Numbered from the stretch's first letter, positions 37,032 through 49,163 are shown. The stretch: 64,000 bases of DNA from Cylicocyclus nassatus (GCA_958299035.1 CATQJL010000112.1:54789140-54853139); one strand, 5' to 3'. Notes: generated by a model from the letters alone, not told the origin. Made by a program: numbers and translations.

Positions 37032-38656
37032 TGTTCCTCATTCTGGTTTCGGCGCAAGTTGTTGCTGCAGTGATGCAAATTCCCAAGAATAGCACGTACT
37101 TAGATTCAAAATCAAAGCCAAGTGGAAATGGCAAACACACTTTTACACTGCACTTCGCGCCCGAACCCTGGACATCACGACGGTCAGGAATACGGCCCGT
37201 ACCCTGGAGACCATCACGGCCCTCACCACAGCCAAAACCACGGCCTTCACCATGCCCCGCACCAAAGCCAAGACCACCGTCCGCACCATGCCCCGCACCA
37301 GGGCCCGCGCCAAAGCCAGTACCGTCCGTACCATGCCCCACACCAGCGCCCGCGCCAAAGCCAGTACCGTCCGTACCATGCCCCGCACCAGCGCCCGCGC
37401 CAAAGCCAGTACCGTCCGTACCATGCCCCGCACCAGGGCCCGCACCAAAGCCAGGACCACCGCCGGCACCATGCCCCGCGCCACCCGCGCCACAGCCACC
37501 CTGTACACCAACACCACCATCGGCACTTGGTCGTAACGATTTTAAAGAAGTATGTTTGCTTTCCAACTTCTAGATTGATCTGCTCATAATCATGATTACT
37601 TTTACAGTGCGAAAAGTTCTGCGACAAGCGACACGGAGGCGACTTCATGAAATGGCACGATTGCTTCGATGAGTGCGTGAGGATGGGATTCGGAAAATAT
37701 ATAATGGAACTGGAACAGAAGCCCGCACCAAAGCCAGTACCGTCCGTACCATGCCCCGCACCAGCGCCCGCGCCAAAGCCAGTACCGTCCGTACCATGCC
37801 CCGCACCAGGGCCCGCACCAAAGCCAGGACCACCGCCGGCACCATGCCCCGCACCACCCGCGCCACAGCCAGGACCCTGTACACCAACACCACCATCGGC
37901 ACTTGGTCGTAACGATTTTAAAGAAGTATGTTTGCTTTCCAACTTCTAGATTGATTTGCTCATAATCATGATTACTTTTACAGTGCGAAAAGTTCTGCGA
38001 CAAGCGACACGGAGGCGACTTCATGAAATGGCACGATTGCTTCGATGAGTGCGTGAGGATGGGATTCGGAAAATATATAATGGAACTGGAACAGAAGCCC
38101 GCACCAAAGCCAGCACCACGGCCCGCACCAAAGCCAGCACCACGGCCCGAACCAGAGCCAAAACCAGAGCCAAAACCAGAGCCAAAACCACAGCCAGAAC
38201 CAGAGCCAAAACCAGAGCCAAAACCAGAGCCAAAACCAGAGCCAAAACCAGAGCCAAAACCAGAGCCAAAACCAGAGCCAAGACCAGAGCCAAAACCAGA
38301 GCCAAAACCACAGCCAGAACCAGAGCCAAAACCAGAGCCAAAACCAGAGCCAAAACCAGAGCCAAAACCACAGCCAGAACCAGAGCCAAAACCACAGCCA
38401 GAACCCTGTACACCAGCACCATCATCGTCACCTGGTGAAAACCTTATTAATAAGGTATGTTTGCTTTCCAACTTCTAGATTGATCTGCTCAATATCATAA
38501 CTACTTTTATAGTGCGAGGAGTTGTGCAATGAGCTACACCCAAACAGCTTCTCAGGAGGATGGTTCGATTGCTTCGACGAATGCTTTAAAGTGGGACCCG
38601 AAAATTATAAATCGAATCATCAGAAACAGAAGATAATGAGAAAGTTACTGTTCTGA
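37019..38656 (+). CDS. secreted three-domain Cys-hairpin / proline-rich protein (gene B)
   Basis: Four exons, all phase 0: 37019-37549, 37608-37925, 37984-38454 and 38513-38656. The three introns are 58 nt each, with GTATGT donors and TTTTACAG or TTTATAG acceptors. The product is 487 aa. Residues 1-17 form the signal peptide ([17 protein letters not shown]). Residues about 57-170 are a Pro-rich region of 15-residue repeats ([15 protein letters not shown]) with a cysteine in PCPAP. Exons 2, 3 and 4 each begin with a hairpin motif: [13 protein letters not shown]...WHDCFDEC twice, and CEELCNELH...WFDCFDEC. Spacing is C-x3-C-x13/14-C-x3-C. Exon 2 ends in another [10 protein letters not shown] linker and exon 3 in a long PKPE array. 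C-terminal tail is Lys-rich. Exons 2 and 3 and their introns are near-identical, showing recent exon duplication (376-bp period). The function is unknown; an extracellular or cuticular cross-linked protein or a polyprotein precursor are both possible. Confidence 0.85.
38147..38402 (+). repeat. 12-bp coding minisatellite (PKPE)n
   Basis: About 21 tandem copies of CCAAAACCAGAG with CCACAGCCAGAA variants, in frame within exon 3 of gene B. It encodes alternating Pro with Lys/Glu/Gln. The absence of stops in all frames explains long spurious reading frames on both strands. Confidence 0.92.
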
Positions 38657-39490
38657 ACATTTCACAAAGTTCAGTGTTGCACGATGTTGGTATTCTTTAT
38701 TCTAAACTAAATGAAAATCTCACATAAAATCATACGGGCGTTCTTGCCCAGTATAAAAATACATTTATGCGTTTAACTAATTGGCTGTGAACATCGCAAC
38801 TAAAGAACTCTTCACGCAAGACCCAAACCTCAACCTTTGGCTATAGGGTAAGCTAAGATAGCGCCAAAATTTAATCTAGCTGATGGTATTAACCACCACT
38901 AACACATCCAATGACCAAAATTTGGCTGGATTCTAAGCAAATGCCATCAAGCAGATTTTTCTCAATTTAATTCTATCTCAATGAACAAAAACAGTATCTG
39001 CAAAGTTCGCCGTGCGTTGAACACAGAATTGGCCTGGTCAGCAACAAATACAGCTCAAAATTCTAATCGATTCCACCATTTTTTCCGTTTTACCAGCCAC
39101 AAATAGAAAATATAGCATTGTTGAAACCAATACGCTTTTGTTGCGTCTAGCTGTTTGTAGTCGTAATTGTCTGCGAAGTCAAAATAATGGAATCGCTGGT
39201 CATCATCTCACGGCATCTTATGGTGAAGTGTGTTTCACAACCCTCTACATGCGCTCCAACCAAGGATGATACTCTGTGTAAACTGGACCGCTCAAAATTA
39301 CAAAAGCTCCACAAGCTTGTTTATTATCTGCTTCAATAGTTGCAAGTGCAAGTCATACAAATATTGTCAGGATGACGTTTTCCTTGTCAATGGAGCTGTC
39401 CTATGATGTAGTATACCTAAAAGAGTAGAATGGCCACCATAGTGAAGCTGTTTCAAAACGTTTGTCTCAGTATTAGAGTAGGAGCGCCTA

Positions 39491-39800
39491 AAGGCAGCGC
39501 TTAGGCAAAATCTATGATCTTCAGATTAGTATCTAAAATTTACGCACCCCCGACTAGAACCTTCTTCTCCATCAGAAGGCCTTAGGAAGAGAATTTCTGC
39601 GTTAGTTCGGCCCTCTGGTGTGGCCAACAAGCCGCGCCCGTCTGTTAGGCTCCGCCCATCCGGGTACTGAAGTCGTCTGTACCTTCAGAATAGGACTCCC
39701 ATAAATCGTGTCTTTAGTTCTGCACATTTCGCATGTCATATCTGTAATCAGAACTTAGAATGACAAAATTTAAAACTGAGACTAGGATGTATGCTGCCTT
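39491..39800. mobile_element. old MITE, AAGGCAGCG family (U2)
   Basis: Begins AAGGCAGCGCTTAGGC after TA and ends GTATGCTGCCTT. Orthologous to 24649, 52494 and 61714. Confidence 0.65.
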
Positions 39801-40689
39801 CAGATAAAATTTTTTTAATTCTATCAACTCATCACGACAGTTTTGTCGTTACAGTTTCACATGCTATTACATTTCGGCACAGTAAACAAAGCGTGTACTA
39901 AAAAACACCCTCAAAACATTATCACAAGTCATTATCCAATAAAATATCTGAGCAATTTCAAGAAATTTCAGTTGCTAAAACCGGATTTTGTCAACAAAAA
40001 AATTTACTAATACCTAGCATTCAGCGATAAGAGAGGCATGTATAGTACATTCACAAATGTGCGAAGTTTGCAAGTTTCTTCTGAACGAAGATCTTATTTT
40101 AGAGTACTCATTGTCAGATGGTTGATTTCTGCCCCAAGCTTCCCGTGAATCGTATTGTGTGGATAACTAGGTATCATATTGTAGAGCTTTCACCAAACTA
40201 AACATTTTGCTCTCAGATGCTTTATACAGACTCCTTGGCAGCATGTTGCCTTCGTGGCAACGTTAATTCATTGCCACTGCCAACCTCGGAACACTAACTT
40301 CAAGTTTATGTTTGCTTTCTGGAAAAATACTTTCTGTAAGAAGCTGTAAAAATTTTCATGACAAAGTTGCACTGTTGCAGAGGTTAATAGGCAACGCTAA
40401 AATTTGTTGTTCTTTTGGGGTTGGACTTTGACAAGGTCACGCTTTTGTAATCAGTTTCAGCATACATGAGTTTGACATATTTGGATCGCGAAATCGATTA
40501 CGGCAAAGTGACGTGCTACACCATGTGTAGCATGAAGAACATAAAGGCCGACTTTATTTCGTTGCACAATTAGGGCTGAATCCATGAGAAAGTTGCGCTA
40601 AGTGTTGTCTTTCGCACTCCTCTTAATGGCATTGTCCAAGTCAACTGGGGTGTAGTGGGATTTTGACGCAGGCGGGAACACGTCTCCTG

Positions 40690-40930
40690 TGATGCAACAA
40701 TTCAGGTCCGATCGAAAAAGGTGGATTTTGGAGGGAGAAAATCGCTTTGTTAAAAAAAGGGCAGTACATCAATCCCGCCTCTTTGACAAGTTTTGACGTG
40801 GTTTACACTAGACCTACAGCATTCACCACGTCAAAGAGGCGGGATTAGGGACCACCGTTTCTTTTCCGAAGCAATTTTTTCGCTTCAAAATCCACTTCGA
40901 TCGATGGAATTTTGCATTAGACAACATTGG
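40690..40930. repeat. inverted repeat
   Basis: GATCGAAAAAGGTGGATTTTG pairs with AAAATCCACTTCGATCG. Inside, AATCCCGCCTCTTTGAC pairs with GTCAAAGAGGCGGGATT. Unclassified foldback repeat. Confidence 0.65.
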
Positions 40931-41703
40931 ACAATGCATTTTAGCGTATTTCCACATCTCCACTTGATGTCATGGTCCTTCATTTCGTGATAAAGGCGGG
41001 ATTCCTGAAACTTTACCTATTTCACATATTGATCACGAATATTTATTTATTATTCATTATTACATACGCGTGTGCAAACTAGAAAAAACAGTAAAAAGAC
41101 CAAGCACTTTCAGTATGCAATATATATTATTTTATAGAGCATGGAACATTGATTTCAAATTTGCTTTCGCTATCTGCAAAGCTCTTCTGGGAGTGTAGTT
41201 ATGGAAATTTTTTGATACAGTAAATTGGAAAACGTTGCTGCAACAAAATTATTCAGAATCTTAGTCCGTGAGTTCCAACGGGGCCACGATTACTATTAGA
41301 GCGTTTCATGGGTTAAAGACCTTCAATCTAATGAATTCATTTCAGTCTTTACCCATTTCAAGCGCCGGAAAGACCTCAACACCTATTTTTATCTTAGCCT
41401 TATCATTGAATTTTTACCACAAAATTACCAGAACTCCCCTCCCAGAAGCCCCTTGCAGATATCAAAAGCAGATTTGGAATCAGCGTTTTATGCTCTATAA
41501 AATAGTTTACATCTCATATGGAAAGGCCGCTTCGACCATGTATCCTTCCCTTGTAGAACGGATCTTAGGAAAAAAGCCCAAAAGTTCAAAATTATTCAAA
41601 AATGCAAAAGAGACATTCAAAAGTTCGAAAACAGATCTAAAATGCAATTCGAGACGTCGATGCCAGTAGTTGTTTTCAAAGTAAGATAGTCATGCATCGC
41701 TGA

Positions 41704-42430
41704 CAGGGCTCGGCACGAGCTGGCACTAGGGAAATTTCAAAACGAAGTCCCGTTTGGTATTGAAAATTTCGTACGAAGTCCCTTTTGACCTGTTTTGAAA
41801 ACCCGTCATCATTTTTATATTAAGTAAAAAAATGTATTAGTGTTTTCATGCATTCCTGATTTCATGAAAGAACTTTTCACAGCTTTCTGAGCTTTTTAAG
41901 TGGTCGAATCACATCTTGAGAAGCAGAAAAAACCGATTTTTCGACTGCGGAGCGGGCCGAATGGTTTTCAAATTGCTATAAAACGCTGAAAAGAGAACAT
42001 TATGAAACTGTTTCTTCTCCGTATGTAATCTTTTACAGTGTAGATACATTTTATGTACAAAAGTATGAAAACTTATGTGAGCAAAGTGTCGGTGCCAGCT
42101 TAGCTGGCACCCAGCTGGCACGGTGCCAGCTAATTCAGAAAAGAGTTAGGCACAGCTTTCATTCACATAAGTTTTCATAAATTTTTGGCCCATAGTTCCG
42201 GTCTACCAACGCGCATGCACACACCAAATTTGGTGTCATACTATTGCGTTTTGGCTGGAAACAACGCCTTTGTTTGTTGATGGGCAGCTTGCCAATGGCA
42301 TGCCGGTGGGATGCCGGCGGCATTTTTGCGGCAGTTCCCCGCCTCGGCCCCTGTAGAAACGATATCCCCTTTGCTTTCCGCCCTAAAAACGATATCCAGC
42401 TTGACCCGGTGCCAGCTGTGCTGAGCCCTG
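41704..42430. mobile_element. hAT-type MITE with 8-bp target duplication
   Basis: Ends CAGGGCTCGGCAC and GTGCTGAGCCCTG. The target duplication ATCGCTGA is perfect at 41696-41703 and 42431-42438. U1 has the empty site (ATCGCTGGCTTTCAAAACC near 30968). Internal GTGCCAGCT/AGCTGGCAC repeats near 42090-42130. No transposase. Confidence 0.93.
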
Positions 42431-43014
42431 ATCGCTGACTTTCAAAACTTTCAGAACGTCTATCGGTGCTAATTTTCTCCGAAATTCAGCAGGTGTTTTG
42501 CAAGAGCTTAGACTGCTCGGTAGAATACTCATCCGTCTTGAAGTATGGAATATAAAGTGGTTGAAAGCAAGAAAAGTGGCTTTACAGCCCAGCATACGGT
42601 CACAGAGGAACCACCAATTCGGGTATCGCAGGGCCTTAGTGTCCAGTATTTATTTGGTTCTAAGCTAATCTCCAGGCGCAATGTACAAAAGTTAAACATC
42701 AAATTGAGGCTTATCCGTCAGTATATGAGGATACGCAACCCAGGAGCAGAAAGTCTAGAGGTATAGGACGGTAATGTGTAAGAATGATTAGATTTGGGGA
42801 AGCATCTGTAATAAACAATTCTGGTGAATGCTCTTTGAACCCTTTCTGGTTTTTCAATTCTCTTTTTAGAAAATGGGCTCCATACAGGTGAAGCATATTC
42901 CAGTTGTGGAAGGACATAGATTTTGTTTACCTTTACCGAGTCCAGGATCGTTACTATGGATGCTTCTTAGAGTGATGAAAAGACTGATAATGCTTTTTTT
43001 ACTATTAGGTCGTT

Positions 43015-43987
43015 CCAAATGTAATGGCCCGTTTTTCAAATAAACGCCACATATGGTGGAACAAAGACTTGCAAGGGATCTTGGTAGCGATCGATGCAGC
43101 ATTTCGTTCTCTTTCCAATGATTAAAAAATCTCTGCACATACGCTACGATGTCATAGAAAATCACCAAAATCTGCGACCTATGCTTTTAAGAAGGTCAAG
43201 TTCCACAATTTCTCTAGACTTTTATATCAACCTTTAAAGAGTCCAAGTAACGACTCGATAGAGCAAGCCGAATGGATACAGTACTACTTTGTTTCCCTTT
43301 TTCATACTCGCCATAAATTTTCAAAAGTTTTTTCACTAAAATTATCGGATTTTGGTAGGCCTAGGTCAGCCACATCCACTTCAAACACAGATAATTATTC
43401 GGAATTTGAAACATTCAAGATGGTACTATAATTTAGCACTAATTTTACAAAGCAAATGCGAGTGTACGGACTCGACATCAAATTTCGAGTTTTTCGGGAA
43501 CAGCCTAAGGCTCGTTAGAAAATATGAGTTGTAATGGTTTTATCCCCGAAGACTTCATGGATGGGGAACAAAAAGCACCTAGTAGAAAGAGGAGAAAATG
43601 CTGCATCGAAACTCGATCTGCTTTCCTTTCAATGTTCTACGAGGTTATGAGTACGGAAATTGATAGCATCACTTAAAATTCCATCAAAAAAGTGTAACGA
43701 GTTATAAAGAGGAGAGAAAAATTGTTTTGCATCCTGTAGGGTTTGCTCTATAGATGTGCTACTTGCGCTCCTTCTGGGTTGATATAAAAATTTAGAAAAA
43801 TTGTAAAACTTGACCTTTTCAAAAAGCATGGATCGCAGATCAGTGATGCAGCCTCTGCTGCAGCGATTTTATAACCGTTGAAAAGAGGATGAAATGCTAC
43901 ATCGAATGCTACCAAGATCTTTTGAAAATCTTGTTCCACCGCATGTGGCGCTTTCAAAAACGCGACATTACTTCCGGGAAGACCTAA
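43015..43987. mobile_element. mariner-like MITE (TTAGGTCGTTCCAAATG ends)
   Basis: The left end TTAGGTCGTTCCAAATGTAA follows TA. The right end carries the inverse with CTTCCGGGAAGACCTAA. Arms of about 110 bp include AAAGACTTGCAAGGGATCTT and CAAGATCTTTTGAAAATCTT. Non-coding. Confidence 0.75.
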
Positions 43988-44195
43988 TTTACAGTCATCA
44001 TGTGAAGAATCTCCCAGATGCATCGCTTGTATTTTGAGGGCGTTGACAGGAAGAAGGTCCCACTGTTTGAACCATTGAAGCAATTTTTGTAATAAAAAAT
44101 TAATTGCTTCATAGCCCTCATTCTGCTCTCCAGTAACGTAGCATATGTAAATTTTAATTTCGTCTGCGAAACGAAATCAAAATTTATACATGTAA

Positions 44196-45256
44196 CTAGC
44201 TGGCTTACCCGGCTCCGCCGTATCCGGACCAAACTTGGCACACATACACTTCGGGCCCCGGCGGGTGTCACAGTCCACTTTTCGTTATCGATCGATGTCG
44301 ATTTTACGGATTTTTATCGATTTTTTTGCAGAGTTCACCTACAGGGCTAGGAGTTGGGACAGGGGGGGAAGTGAGCATGGGGATTCCGAATACAATATTA
44401 GTTTTCAGAATTATCGATTACTTTTATTGATTTTATCGATTCTTTGTAAATTTTGACATGCGAGGCTGGGATTTTGCACAGGGGGGTAATCGAGCATGCT
44501 GATTACGAACACAATATTAGTTTTCAGGATCGTCCATAACTTTTATCGATTTTATCGATTTTTTTGTAAAGTTTGACCTGCGGGGCTGGGAGTTTGCACA
44601 GGGGGTAATCGAGCATGCAGATTACGAATACAATATTAGTTTTCAAGATCGTCCATTACTTTTATCGATTTTATCGATTTTTTGAAAATTTGAGCTAGGG
44701 GACTGGAATTTGGCATAGGGGTGTAATCGAGCATGCTGATCACCCCCCTTGGGGGTGATCAGCATGCTCGATTACCCCCCTGTGCCAACTCCCAGCCCCC
44801 TACTCAAACTTTGCAAAAAAATCGATAAAATCGATAAAAGTAATCGATAATCCTGAAAACCAATATTGTATTCGGAATCCCCATGCTCGATTACCCCCTG
44901 TGCCAACTCCAGCCCCGTAGCTCAAACTTTGCAAAAAAATCGATAAAATCGATAAAAGTAATCGATAATCCTGAAAACCAATATTGTATTCGGAATCCCC
45001 ATGCTCGATTACCCCCCTGTGCCAACTCCCAGCCCCGTAGGTGAACTCAGCAAAAAAATCGATAAAAATCGATAAAATCGATATCGATCGATGACGAAAA
45101 GTAGCTTAGGACACCCGCCGGGGCCCGTAGCGTATGTGTGCCAAGTTTGGTCCGGATCGGTTCAGAAATGGAATTTTCTATTCGGAACATACGTACAGAC
45201 ATACAGACATACAGACAGACATACAGACAAACAGACATTCAGCTTTATATATAAGA
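44196..45256 (-). mobile_element. Helitron-like element with internal inverted repeat
   Basis: The minus-strand 5' end TCTTATATATAAAGCTGAATG is at 45256. The 3' CTAG is at 44196, with a decayed GGCGGAGCCGGG hairpin. Internally the two halves are inverted around the perfect palindrome 44728-44770, which is identical to that at 17498-17540. About 120-bp ATCGAT-rich units are repeated on both sides. Confidence 0.6.
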
Positions 45257-45620
45257 TATATGTCATATACGTCAACTTATATATTTACATTCATTCCTGT
45301 GGGTCGAAGAAACGGCTATCGGTTTTTTCACCGACGTTCATGACATGTTCCTGGCATAAGTTGGCAGTGAGACAATTATGTGCCTGCAACTTACATCTCC
45401 TGTCAAAAATATGGAATCATCTGCTTTCACTAATCTGTCATGGGAAACTGAGCCAGTGCCAGTCCTCAAGAGAAATCCCGTTATTCATACGCTAGAGAAA
45501 CGAATTCCAAGTCGAATGTTTGATGCGCTTAAGCAGAGCTTCAGCGCTCCCTCTGTGGTATTATCACTGACATTGAAAGTAAAGTCGACGTGATAAAAAT
45601 GTCTTTTCGAAGAACAGTAA

Positions 45621-46520
45621 AGTTCGAAGTTTGATATTGACGAATCCCCCGAACTCTCTACTCATGACTTCCTCGGACGAATGGAATGCGATCTTGCCAA
45701 AATCGTCTTCAGTCACCCTTCTGTCAAACAGCTCAATGGTCTAAAGTGGAGCGAGGAGATTGAAGAAGGATCAAAGGAAAACATCGAATTCTACTTGAGT
45801 GCAAGACTCGACGAAAGATGTTTTCAAACAATCAGACCGTTACAAAAAATCGGACCTCAACATATATCGGTCGGATGATGATGGCAGCCGAATTTTGATG
45901 TATCAAACGGATGTTATCAAGAAGAATCTGAATCCTACATAAATCCCTTTCAAGGTCAAATCAAAATTACTTTGTCATGGGGATTGGGACAACCATTTCT
46001 GATAGAATGCTATGATTGGGAGCGGGATGAAAGTCACCACTTTAAGAAAAGCTGTGAGTGTCGCTTAACCAGTTACTAGCAAAAAATGCGGTGAAGTCAG
46101 TGCCGTTGATAAATAAGAAAAACATACGGTCGGTTTGAATCCAGTTCTGTTCCCAAATTCATCGGTACCAACCTTAATAATGATGATGGAAGATGGAAAG
46201 TACGAATCACGCACCAATTATAGCTGCTTCACCCTTTCCATTTCCATCATCATTGTCAGGATTGGTAACGTCGCATAGGACAGGAATGAACTGGATTCAG
46301 ACTACCGTATGCTCTCATATGCCGGACGAATTGCCTAGCGCGACATCATTCAGTTCGTACCCCTGTGAAACTTCATTTGCCAAGACTGCACTGGTGCTGA
46401 AAGCGGAAGAGTCATGGTCCCCTTAGCTAAGGAAGTGTTAGCGGAATTTCCTCTTCAAGTGACGTCTTTCATGAAAATAAGAAACACTCTCCCACGTTCA
46501 CCTGACGATCCTTTCCCATG
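45621..46520 (+). pseudogene. copine pseudogene
   Basis: Copines are calcium-dependent membrane-binding proteins with two C2 domains and a C-terminal vWA domain. Here 45630-45878 reads as the second half of C2A (FDIDESPELSTHDFLGRMEC). After a frameshift, 45865-46040 reads as C2B (YQTDVIKKNLNPT, KVKSKLLCHGDWD, IECYDWERDESHHF). The start of vWA is missing, and 46228-46520 reads as its end (NELDSDYRMLSYAGRIA, RDIIQFVP, LAKEVLAEFPLQVTSFMK). In-frame stops lie at 45940, in GNVA*DRN, in IA*RDII and in VPL*NF. The C2A/C2B junction is direct with no intron, which suggests a retro-copy, though no poly-A tail is seen. The last two stops look like C-to-T changes of CAG and CGA. Not functional. Confidence 0.88.
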
Positions 46521-46600
46521 CGCTACCGTGTGCAACCTTACAAGCTCGGGTGCTATTGACTTACAAGTTTGTGTGCGTCACCCTCGAAAAATGAGTTCTA

Positions 46601-47519
46601 TTAGGTTGTAACAGAATTAATGCAGGTTTTTCATACCTCTTTTTGAAAAGGCTGGTTCAAAATAGATTTCCATTGTCTTAGAAAGATATGCACATCATCT
46701 GAAAGCACTCTTCTTCTAGTTTCTTGTGCATGCTTTCATTTTAAGAGTAGTGGATTCACATCGAGATCACGTGCTTTTGAAATCTAGAAGCTGAACTCTG
46801 AAGTTTTCCCTTTTTGAACTTTTTGCTCTAAATTCACCGCGAAAAATTGCAATATATCGCAAACTGGCATAATGTTTGTATGTGACATGTTCTACAAAAC
46901 GCACACTGCAGCAGATTTTTCAAAAGTTACCACACTGAGAAATTTCAATTCAAACCCAAATAACCGCTGCTATCATTCTGCGGCGTATAAAAATCCCGAG
47001 TGTGAGGCAATCGTAGAGCTTTCACCATGTGCAGAAACAATAGACTTAGGACAATTGAAAGTAAAAAAAACGGGAAGCTGTTATTCTCTTTGGTGGCAAA
47101 AAAATTCAAAAAACAGCAAAAAAGGACTTTTTCGCCTTTTCAGAGCACTTAATAAGAATGACTGATCACAATTTTTTTGCAAAATTTTCTAGCAGGAATT
47201 TTTTCGTAAAATTCAAGCTTAATGCTGCTGCACAACTGACTGTTGTCTACACATTGAGTGAAGTTTGTATCATCCTACTAAATTGTGTAGTAAGTTATGG
47301 TCTCTCAAACTAAAGGCTTTCCAAGAAAGATTTTGGCAGTCTTCGGGCTGTAAGATTTTTCTCAGTGAAGCTAGAGCGACAGAGTAGTGCGTACTAATTT
47401 GCCAAAGATTTACTGATTGCCCTAGTTTTTATTGGAAACGGATTGACTATTTCTGTGAAAAAGCTATAGCAGTCCAAACTCAAAATATGGAAAACCTGCA
47501 TTAATTCTGTTCAACCTAA
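46601..47519. mobile_element. mariner-like MITE (TTAGGTTGTAACAGAA ends)
   Basis: Inverted ends TTAGGTTGTAACAGAATTAA and TTAATTCTGTTCAACCTAA lie between TA dinucleotides (46599-46600, 47520-47521). 919 bp. A 97-codon frame (46872-47165) has no recognisable domain. It sits exactly between the copine pseudogene and unit U3. Confidence 0.88.
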
Positions 47520-48160
47520 TAGAATATATCGTTGACCATTATTTGCAGCAGGTCTCTTATAAATGAAAAATAATGATATGATAAATTTTCGAACCAAGTG
47601 TTTGGCGACTCTTAAGGAAAAGATTTAATGTTTGCAATATGTTCAGCAATGAGTGTCCTACTTACTTTGGCGGAATATGGTGCGTTCCATAAGAAAAACT
47701 CTTTGTTTCAAAGATTTTCATTGAAAGAACATTAAAGAAAATATCGATAGACACAGCAACTTTTTCATTTTCCGTGAACAAAATATTTAATTGGCTATAC
47801 AGTGGTGCATTGCACAGAGAAATGCTGCAGCTTGAAACTGCACAGAAGAAGTTTCATTTCTGGGTGGAAAATGATATGTGCAGCAATGAAGTAGATTTTG
47901 ATTTTTCTTTTTTTGAATTTCTGTCTACGGTATGCGGTGAGTCCCATTACTTGTGAGTGCCATTATCGTTTCGCCGCGCGCGGCAAGGCGGCCTCAATGA
48001 GCGCGCGGACAGCTCGTACAGTGGAATAAGCGACGCTTGAGCTTAAGTACGCAGCTTAGCATTGGCTAGGCTACTCAGTGCGCAACACAAAATGAGTAAC
48101 CTACTGTAAGCAAAAATACAGCGGCTATTTTTTTGACTAATCATGAACGGTACTTGATTG

Positions 48161-49163
48161 TCAGGATGTCCCACAATGTTTCACCGTTTCTACTTTCTAC
48201 CGCAATAAACCATATTCCTCTGGTTTCTTAAATAGTTCCGCGGTACCATTCGACAGAAGTAAATTTGACAGAACATGAACATTTGCTTAAAGTCTCTTGT
48301 ACAAGTCTAAGAGGGCTCAAATGCCCAAAAAGTCAGAAAAACCTTAATTGCATTTGAAAGATTATACCCACATCGGGTATCTATCTGTAGATTTGCTAAA
48401 TTTTTGCATGGTTAACACATTGACGACTAAGGCATTTCACGGATCAGTCAACATTTTTTTAGATAAAATCACGCACAATTCCATCTACAGTACACTTACA
48501 GTAACGCTGGAATGCTAACAAAAACCGTAAGGGTTGTGTTTAGACCCAGTACAAAAAAAAACTCCCGGAGAGGATTTAACACAAAATATTAGCCATTTCA
48601 GCGACACACATGGTGTGTCAAGCGGTCGTCAATGTGTTAAAGACGCGAAAAAATAATTTTTGTGTTTTTGCAGGTATTTTGCTTATCTTTCAGAACTGCG
48701 TTAGCTTGCTCCACGCAAGCTCCTTAGTATGACCTTAGGAAGTATTGACAAATTTCTGGCCTTTTACAGGTATTAGTTTTGAGAAATATCGAATTCAGCG
48801 CAAAACCCCCCAAAAAAGACGTTTCGTATTGTGGCATATTTTGGTGTATGTATGTACGAGTTCCGACCGTAAAACAAGCAAATATAGATAAATATTGGAT
48901 GCAATTGCACGCCTGCGCAAAGAGGAAGTGAGTAGCAAATTTACAATGGAGGAACAAATTTTTCCCGACTTGTTCGATATTGAGTGCATTCCAAGATTTT
49001 GGCTCTGAATTTCGCACAGAATAAACTTGGGGCAATGGATGCTTCTTGTAGAGCTTGCTTACTTCTGTTAAGTGGTACAGCTCAACCTATTCAAGAACCA
49101 GTAGAGTATGGATTATTCTTGCGGGAGAAAGTAAAATCGATAAAAAATCGCAGGACAACCTGG
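48161..49163. mobile_element. mariner-like element (U3 copy)
   Basis: Starts TCAGGATGTCCCACAATG and ends AGGACAACCTGG before TA. It matches 55764-56516, with a TTAA MITE added inside. Confidence 0.7.
48416..48636. mobile_element. TTAA-target MITE (piggyBac-like)
   Basis: A 221-bp element with ends CACATTGACGAC and GTCGTCAATGTG and TTAA on both sides (48412-48415, 48637-48640). The U4 paralogue is uninterrupted here (TTTTTGCATGACTAGATATG near 55978). Confidence 0.82.

Larger units (their letters stand above)
34000..44195 (+). repeat. segmental duplication unit U2
   Basis: Collinear with U1, U3 and U4 from about 34060 to 40560 and with U1 only from about 40600 to 44195. Carries gene B. Private insertions: hAT element at 41704 and mariner-like MITE at 43015. 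Confidence 0.75.

Noticed and set aside
38147..38402. Regular 12-bp repeats as a CRISPR array
   Set aside because: No unique spacers are present. It is an in-frame coding minisatellite in a eukaryotic gene.
37009..38471. Long minus-strand and alternate-frame reading frames (up to 289 codons, Gly- or Arg/Thr-rich) over gene B
   Set aside because: The proline-rich tandem repeats remove stops from all frames. Only the + frame joins to the signal peptide, phase-0 introns and cysteine domains.
41268..41669. 133-codon + frame in U2
   Set aside because: It covers an inverted-repeat relic that also exists in U1 (31365-31497) without the frame being kept.
43015..47519. Possible mariner transposase genes inside the TTAGGT-ended elements
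   Set aside because: No frame shows a recognisable transposase block or DDE/DDD-like spacing. They are non-autonomous.
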